Below are positions 42,653 to 46,280 of a DNA stretch of 46,280 nucleotides, in pieces. This stretch comes from Desulfosporosinus nitroreducens. Lineage in GTDB: Bacteria > Bacillota > Desulfitobacteriia > Desulfitobacteriales > Desulfitobacteriaceae. A model generated the notes under the pieces. It was not told the DNA's origin and did not search any database. It was given only the letters and a program-made list of their open reading frames with translations. Made by a program: the position numbers and the translations under genes. The DNA lies in the NCBI RefSeq assembly GCF_023897015.1, contig NZ_JAMHFY010000035.1:1-46280 (forward strand), written 5' to 3'. Numbering within the stretch: the stretch's first letter is position 1; each line of letters starts with the position of its first letter.

Positions 42653-42668
42653 AAGTCACAGATGACTT
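42653..42668. promoter_or_regulatory. Second TGACTT pair upstream of the BMC promoter
   Basis: AAGTCACAGATGACTT carries the same half-site in everted orientation, 65 bp before the -24 element. It may be a second activator site. Confidence 0.4.
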
Positions 42669-42732
42669 GATTAAATATGCTTTTTCCGCGGTTTTCTTGA
42701 TCTGATTGGTTTAAATAAGATACTTATGAAAA

Positions 42733-42748
42733 TGGCATAGTTTTTGCA
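42733..42748 (+). promoter_or_regulatory. Sigma-54 promoter of the BMC operon
   Basis: TGGCATAGTTTTTGCA differs at only one base from the transporter promoter at 40813. Transcription would start near 42759, about 90 bases before the first shell gene. Confidence 0.88.
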
Positions 42749-42850
42749 TTAGGATGAGTATGTACTATAAGTACGTAAAAGCAAGAGACGACGCTGAGCA
42801 ACAACGATGTATTCCAAGAGATAATTGATTAGTGAAAGGAGCAAAACACA

Positions 42851-43186
42851 ATGACTATAAGAGCAGATCTTGTAGCACTGGGAATGGTGGAAACCCGTGG
42901 AGTTGTAGGTGCCATCGAAGCGGCTGATGCTATGGTCAAAGCAGCTAATGTCACCCTAATTGGGAAAGTAAAAGTAGGAGGAGCCTTAGTCACTGTCATG
43001 GTCAGGGGAGATGTAGGAGCCGTAAAGGCCTCGGTGGATGCCGGAGCTGCCGCTGCAGAGCGAGTCGGAGAACTCATCAGCTGTCACGTTATTCCGCGCC
43101 CACATCAGGAACTCGAAGCAATTTTACCTAAGCTACCCGTAATCGAAGAAAAAGCTAAAACGAAAAATGTTGATAATACAAAATAA
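42851..43186 (+). CDS. BMC-H shell protein (PduA/EutM type), first copy
   Basis: The 111-residue protein contains one BMC fold: [30 protein letters not shown], then [40 protein letters not shown] polar tail of about 25 residues follows. Such proteins form hexagonal tiles of the shell. AAAGGAG precedes the ATG. It is the first gene after a sigma-54 promoter. A close paralogue lies at 45443-45754. Confidence 0.95.
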   Translation: MTIRADLVALGMVETRGVVGAIEAADAMVKAANVTLIGKVKVGGALVTVMVRGDVGAVKASVDAGAAAAERVGELISCHVIPRPHQELEAILPKLPVIEEKAKTKNVDNTK

Positions 43187-43233
43187 ACCGTCGGAACTAA
43201 GGAAAATGTCCGGCATTAATAGGGAGGGAAACC

Positions 43234-43881
43234 ATGATAGAGCCCATTAAGCCAAAAGTATTAGCAGTCAGATTAATACCTAATGTGGCCCCTGATCTCG
43301 CCGAAAAATTGGGACTAACTGGCTATCAGCGTTCCATCGGCATGATCACTGCTGACATCGATGATTCAACTTACGTAGCCTTAGATGAAGCTACTAAAAA
43401 AGCTGAGGTAGAGGTTGTCTATGCCAAAAGTTTTTATTGCGGAGCAGCTCGAGCCTCAGGTCCATTGTCTGGAGAAATCATTGGAATCTTAGCCGGTCCG
43501 AACCCAGCCGAAGTGCGTGCCGGAGTTGATGCCTGCATCGACCACCTTGAAAATGAGTGTTTCTTCTACACCTGTGATGGAGGAAAAACCGCGTGGTTTC
43601 CCCATACTGTTTCCCGGACCGGAAGCTACCTGTCTAAAATAGCAGGGGTTCCAGAAGGGCAAGCTCTGTCCTACCTGATTGCGCCACCGATCGAGGCAAT
43701 GTTTGGTTTAGACGCTGCCTTAAAAGCTGCGGAAGTCACAATGCAAGCCTTCTACGGACCGCCAACCGAAACGAACTTCGGGGGTGGACTTTTGACCGGT
43801 TCACAAAGTGCCTGCAAATCAGCTTGTGATGCTTTTCAGAGAGCTGTGATTGATGTTGTTGAAAATGGTCTTAAATTCTAG
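43234..43881 (+). CDS. eutL: EutL-like BMC-T shell protein
   Basis: The 215-residue protein has KPKVLAVRLIPNVAPDLAEKLGL, VYAKSFYCGAARASGPLSGEIIGILAGPNPAEVRAG and a C-terminal FGGGLLTGSQSACKSACDAFQRAV. These are the two permuted BMC domains of EutL. It forms trimers with a gated central pore in the shell. ATG at 43234 follows GGGAGGG. Its UAG stop lies 22 bases before the next start. EutL-type proteins occur in ethanolamine, choline and other glycyl-radical BMC loci, so this gene does not decide the substrate. Confidence 0.93.
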   Translation: MIEPIKPKVLAVRLIPNVAPDLAEKLGLTGYQRSIGMITADIDDSTYVALDEATKKAEVEVVYAKSFYCGAARASGPLSGEIIGILAGPNPAEVRAGVDACIDHLENECFFYTCDGGKTAWFPHTVSRTGSYLSKIAGVPEGQALSYLIAPPIEAMFGLDAALKAAEVTMQAFYGPPTETNFGGGLLTGSQSACKSACDAFQRAVIDVVENGLKF

Positions 43882-43903
43882 CAAGGGGAGGTGCTCCTTG
43901 ATA

Positions 43904-45376
43904 ATGGAACTTGACCGAGACTTGTGTTCCTTACAAGAAGTCCGAAATTTAGTGCGAGCTGCCCGAAAGGCCCAAGAAACCTTGATGAATTTCACTCAAG
44001 AACAAGTAGATAAAATCATTGATATGATGCGTGAAGCAGGGGAAGCAAATGCAGCACGATTGGCTATGATGGCAGTCTCTGAAACAGGAATGGGAAATTA
44101 CAACGACAAATGTTTTAAGAACTATTTTGCTTCACGGACCCTCTATGACTATATAAAACCCATGAAAACTGTGGGCATTATACGAGAAGACCATGACAAA
44201 AAGCTTTGGGAAATCGCTGAACCTGTGGGAGTCATCGCCGGAATCATCCCGACCACCAATCCTACCTCAACCGTTATCTACAAAGCCATGATCGCCCTCA
44301 AAGCCCGCAACGCGATTGTTTTTTCTCCGCACCCAAGCGCCGTACGCTGTACGAATGAAGCGGCAAAAATCATGCACCAAGCAGCCGTCGCAGCAGGGGC
44401 CCCTGAAGGAGCCATAGGATGCATTATGAATCTATCAATGGGTGCCACTAACGAACTTATGAAACACCCAAGTGTTGCCATGATCTTGGCAACCGGCGGA
44501 AGTGCACTGGTCAAGGCAGCCTACAGCAGCGGAAAACCTGCTCTGGGCGTCGGCCCCGGAAACGTACCTGCCTTCGTAGAGCGAAGTGCCGATCTTGCCA
44601 AAGCCGCTGAATACATCATTATGGGAAAAACCTTTGACAATGGAACTATCTGCGCTTCTGAACAAGCTATTGTCGCTGAAGAATGTATTGCCGACGATCT
44701 TATTACCCACCTTAAACGTCAGGGAGCCCATTTCCTCGACCCCGAGGAAGTAGTGAAAGTCTCTAAAGTTGTTATGTTAGCAAACGGGGGAGTAAATCCT
44801 AAGGTTGTGGGGAAAGAACCAAAATTCATAGCCCAACTCGCAGGAATCAACATCCCAGACCAAACAAAATGCTTAATAGCTCCCTTGTCGGGGGTTGGAC
44901 CCCAGTGGCCCTTATCCTACGAAAAATTAACCACAGTCTTAGGCTTTTACCGAGTTGCAGATTGGCATGAAGGATGCGACCGTTGCTTCCAACTCCTGGA
45001 AGCGGGCGGAGTGGGCCACAGTCTCTCTATGCATTGCAACAATGTAGAAATCATTCGTGAGTTTGCCCTCAAGAAACCTGTCAACCGCTTGCTCATCAAT
45101 ACCCCGGCGGCCATGGGCGGCGTTGGAGCGACTACGGGGTTAGCACCATCCTTCACATTAGGGTGTGGAACCTGGGCTGGATCCAGCGTCTCAGAAAACG
45201 TTACGCCCCTGCACCTGCTAAACATTAAACGGGTTGCCTGGCATTTGGGAATACCAGACCGTAAACCTGTCGAACCCATGACCTCTGGGGGATGCAATGA
45301 GAGAGCCCAAACTCAAGTTGATGTCCAATTAGTTCAAGAAATCATTAAACAAGTTATGCAACACTTAAATAAGTGA
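43904..45376 (+). CDS. eutE: CoA-acylating aldehyde dehydrogenase of the microcompartment (EutE-like)
   Basis: The 490-residue protein has WEIAEPVGVIAGIIPTTNPTSTVIYKAMIALKARNAIVFSPHP, ILATGGSALVKAAYSSGKPALGVGPGN and the catalytic cysteine in FDNGTICASEQ (Cys250). It turns acetaldehyde into acetyl-CoA inside the shell. The last 18 residues, VQLVQEIIKQVMQHLNK, form an amphipathic helix after a linker and may be an encapsulation peptide. ATG at 43904 has GGGGAGGTG ten bases upstream. It sits between shell genes. Confidence 0.93.
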   Translation: MELDRDLCSLQEVRNLVRAARKAQETLMNFTQEQVDKIIDMMREAGEANAARLAMMAVSETGMGNYNDKCFKNYFASRTLYDYIKPMKTVGIIREDHDKKLWEIAEPVGVIAGIIPTTNPTSTVIYKAMIALKARNAIVFSPHPSAVRCTNEAAKIMHQAAVAAGAPEGAIGCIMNLSMGATNELMKHPSVAMILATGGSALVKAAYSSGKPALGVGPGNVPAFVERSADLAKAAEYIIMGKTFDNGTICASEQAIVAEECIADDLITHLKRQGAHFLDPEEVVKVSKVVMLANGGVNPKVVGKEPKFIAQLAGINIPDQTKCLIAPLSGVGPQWPLSYEKLTTVLGFYRVADWHEGCDRCFQLLEAGGVGHSLSMHCNNVEIIREFALKKPVNRLLINTPAAMGGVGATTGLAPSFTLGCGTWAGSSVSENVTPLHLLNIKRVAWHLGIPDRKPVEPMTSGGCNERAQTQVDVQLVQEIIKQVMQHLNK

Positions 45377-45442
45377 AAAGCTAACGCATAAGCCACGAAC
45401 CACGAACACCGAATATCGAACTACGAAATGGGAGGGAATAAA

Positions 45443-45754
45443 ATGGCACAAGATCGAAGTGTAATAGCACTAGGAATGATAGAAACCAAAGGACTAATCC
45501 CGGCGATCGAAGCAGCTGATCAAATGTTAAAAGCGGCCAATGTCACATTGTGCGGAAAAGAGCACGTCTCTGGTGGATTGGTCTCAGTCATGGTGCGAGG
45601 GGATGTTGGAGCTGTCAAAGCTGCCGTCGATGCCGGAGCTGCAGCAGCCCAACGAGTCGGAGCACTCCTCAGCGTACATGTTATACCGCGCCCTCATCAG
45701 GACGTTGAGTACATTCTGCCAGTCGGTGATAACAAAAGTTATGGAGATAAATAA
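45443..45754 (+). CDS. BMC-H shell protein (PduA/EutM type), second copy
   Basis: The 103-residue protein is very close to the first BMC-H protein ([28 protein letters not shown]..., [39 protein letters not shown]) but has a shorter tail. ATG at 45443 follows GGGAGGG. The 66-base gap before it contains short repeats of the CACGAAC type, and the gap after it contains a hairpin (AGCCAGA/TCTGGCT). Both probably adjust expression of single operon genes. Confidence 0.95.
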   Translation: MAQDRSVIALGMIETKGLIPAIEAADQMLKAANVTLCGKEHVSGGLVSVMVRGDVGAVKAAVDAGAAAAQRVGALLSVHVIPRPHQDVEYILPVGDNKSYGDK

Positions 45755-45841
45755 GTAAACGTCAAACGTTCGAGCCAGAAGTAAAAGGAAATATTCTGAT
45801 CTCTGGCTTCTGACCTCTGACTTCTGTAATGAGGTGAGGAC

Positions 45842-46280
45842 TTGATCGTCACAGAGTATGAACTAAGAGCTAATTGGCATAAAACCAAGGATAAGCTGAT
45901 CATCTTGCCGCCCGGAAGTGTAATTACCCCATCTGCAAGGGATTTTATCCGTTCTAAGGGAATCGATGTTCAAATTGAAGGGAACGGTCTTCAGGACATT
46001 CATAAGAAAACCTTTTCCAGTGCAAACCAAAGCATCGATAGAAGCAACAGACTGCAATCCTTTCAAGAACCAAATGTACTTCGTGAAACTCGAACCCAAG
46101 CTATTGCTCAAGCTCAAACAAGTATTTCTTCGGGCGTTAAACCCGAACACATGACCCATTTGCGTACTGGGGCCTTAGTTGCCAAGACACATCCGGTGAT
46201 TGCCTACCGAGGGCAATTGGACCTGTTTCAATGTGAACTTGTCGAAGCCCAAGGCTTTTTCCTGCAGGCAGGGGAAGAGG
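45842..46280 (+). CDS. eutT: EutT-like corrinoid adenosyltransferase, cut by window end
   Basis: From TTG 45842 (GAGGTGAGG upstream) the frame is open to the last base, 146 residues. It begins IVTEYELRANWHKTKDKLIILPPGSVITPSARDFIRSKGI. After a variable Q/S-rich linker it has HMTHLRTGALVAKTHPVIAYRGQLDLFQCELVEAQ. Both blocks resemble EutT of ethanolamine operons (family: 'ITE..LR...P.G..LTPSAR..L' and 'THL....LV.K..PRI.FRGKLD'). EutT adenosylates cobalamin for ethanolamine lyase. Homologues also occur in BMC loci without that lyase, where their role is unclear. Confidence 0.75.
   Translation, partial: MIVTEYELRANWHKTKDKLIILPPGSVITPSARDFIRSKGIDVQIEGNGLQDIHKKTFSSANQSIDRSNRLQSFQEPNVLRETRTQAIAQAQTSISSGVKPEHMTHLRTGALVAKTHPVIAYRGQLDLFQCELVEAQGFFLQAGEE

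Noticed and set aside
45377-45442. CRISPR-like or microsatellite repeat (CACGAAC units)
   Set aside because: Only two or three short irregular units are present in a 66-base gap; it is not an array.

Overview
The window looks like chromosomal DNA of an anaerobic, endospore-forming Firmicute of the Peptococcaceae, most like Desulfosporosinus or Desulfitobacterium. The reasons are a spoVA-type spore operon, AT-rich Firmicute codon use with strong GGAGG ribosome sites and TTG/GTG starts, a bacterial pyrrolysine cassette with split synthetase genes (pylSc and pylSn), and a bacterial microcompartment (BMC) operon. The genus is an inference.

Layout. Positions 1-2158 hold a DUF3102 remnant, two flavodoxin-fold reductases and a divergent TetR regulator with tandem operator-like palindromes. 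Positions 2286-3875 encode a large FAD oxidoreductase. Positions 4267-7447 are a spore operon (DUF1657, DUF421-DUF1657 fusion, SpoVAC, SpoVAD, SpoVAE, DUF1657) that matches the gene content of the mobile spoVA2mob heat-resistance operon. Next come cysK, a radical SAM/DUF4130 DNA-metabolism pair, a NlpC/P60 hydrolase, and a buk-ptb-iorA-iorB operon for amino-acid-derived 2-oxoacid fermentation. Positions 17579-25242 are less orderly: a FIST-GGDEF sensor, a decayed serine recombinase, a TetR gene beside an SDR remnant, two tandem old-yellow-enzyme paralogues, and nearly 1 kb without a gene. Positions 25243-28706 hold an NfeD/flotillin pair convergent with a second SPFH protein and a ribbon-helix-helix protein, followed by an SDR dehydrogenase.

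The most interesting part is 30449-46280. It encodes amber-decoding tRNA-Pyl, pylSc, a LicA-like choline-kinase-family gene, pylB, pylC, pylD, pylSn, a corrinoid protein (mttC) and trimethylamine methyltransferase mttB. The mttB frame is interrupted by one in-frame UAG exactly where pyrrolysine sits in the family. A PAS/sigma-54 activator, a DMT-family (LicB-like) transporter with a small partner, and a BMC operon follow (BMC-H, EutL-like, EutE-like aldehyde dehydrogenase, BMC-H, start of a EutT-like gene).

Four near-identical sigma-54 -24/-12 elements (TGGCAT-N5-TTGCA) lie before tRNA-Pyl, pylB, the transporter and the BMC operon, with TGACTT half-sites or palindromes upstream. I infer one regulon in which an activator encoded in the same locus turns on UAG recoding together with TMA demethylation, quaternary-amine uptake and a microcompartment. 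The likely substrate is choline: cleavage to TMA and acetaldehyde in the BMC, then TMA demethylation by MttB. The signature lyase is not in the window, so ethanolamine or another BMC substrate remains possible.
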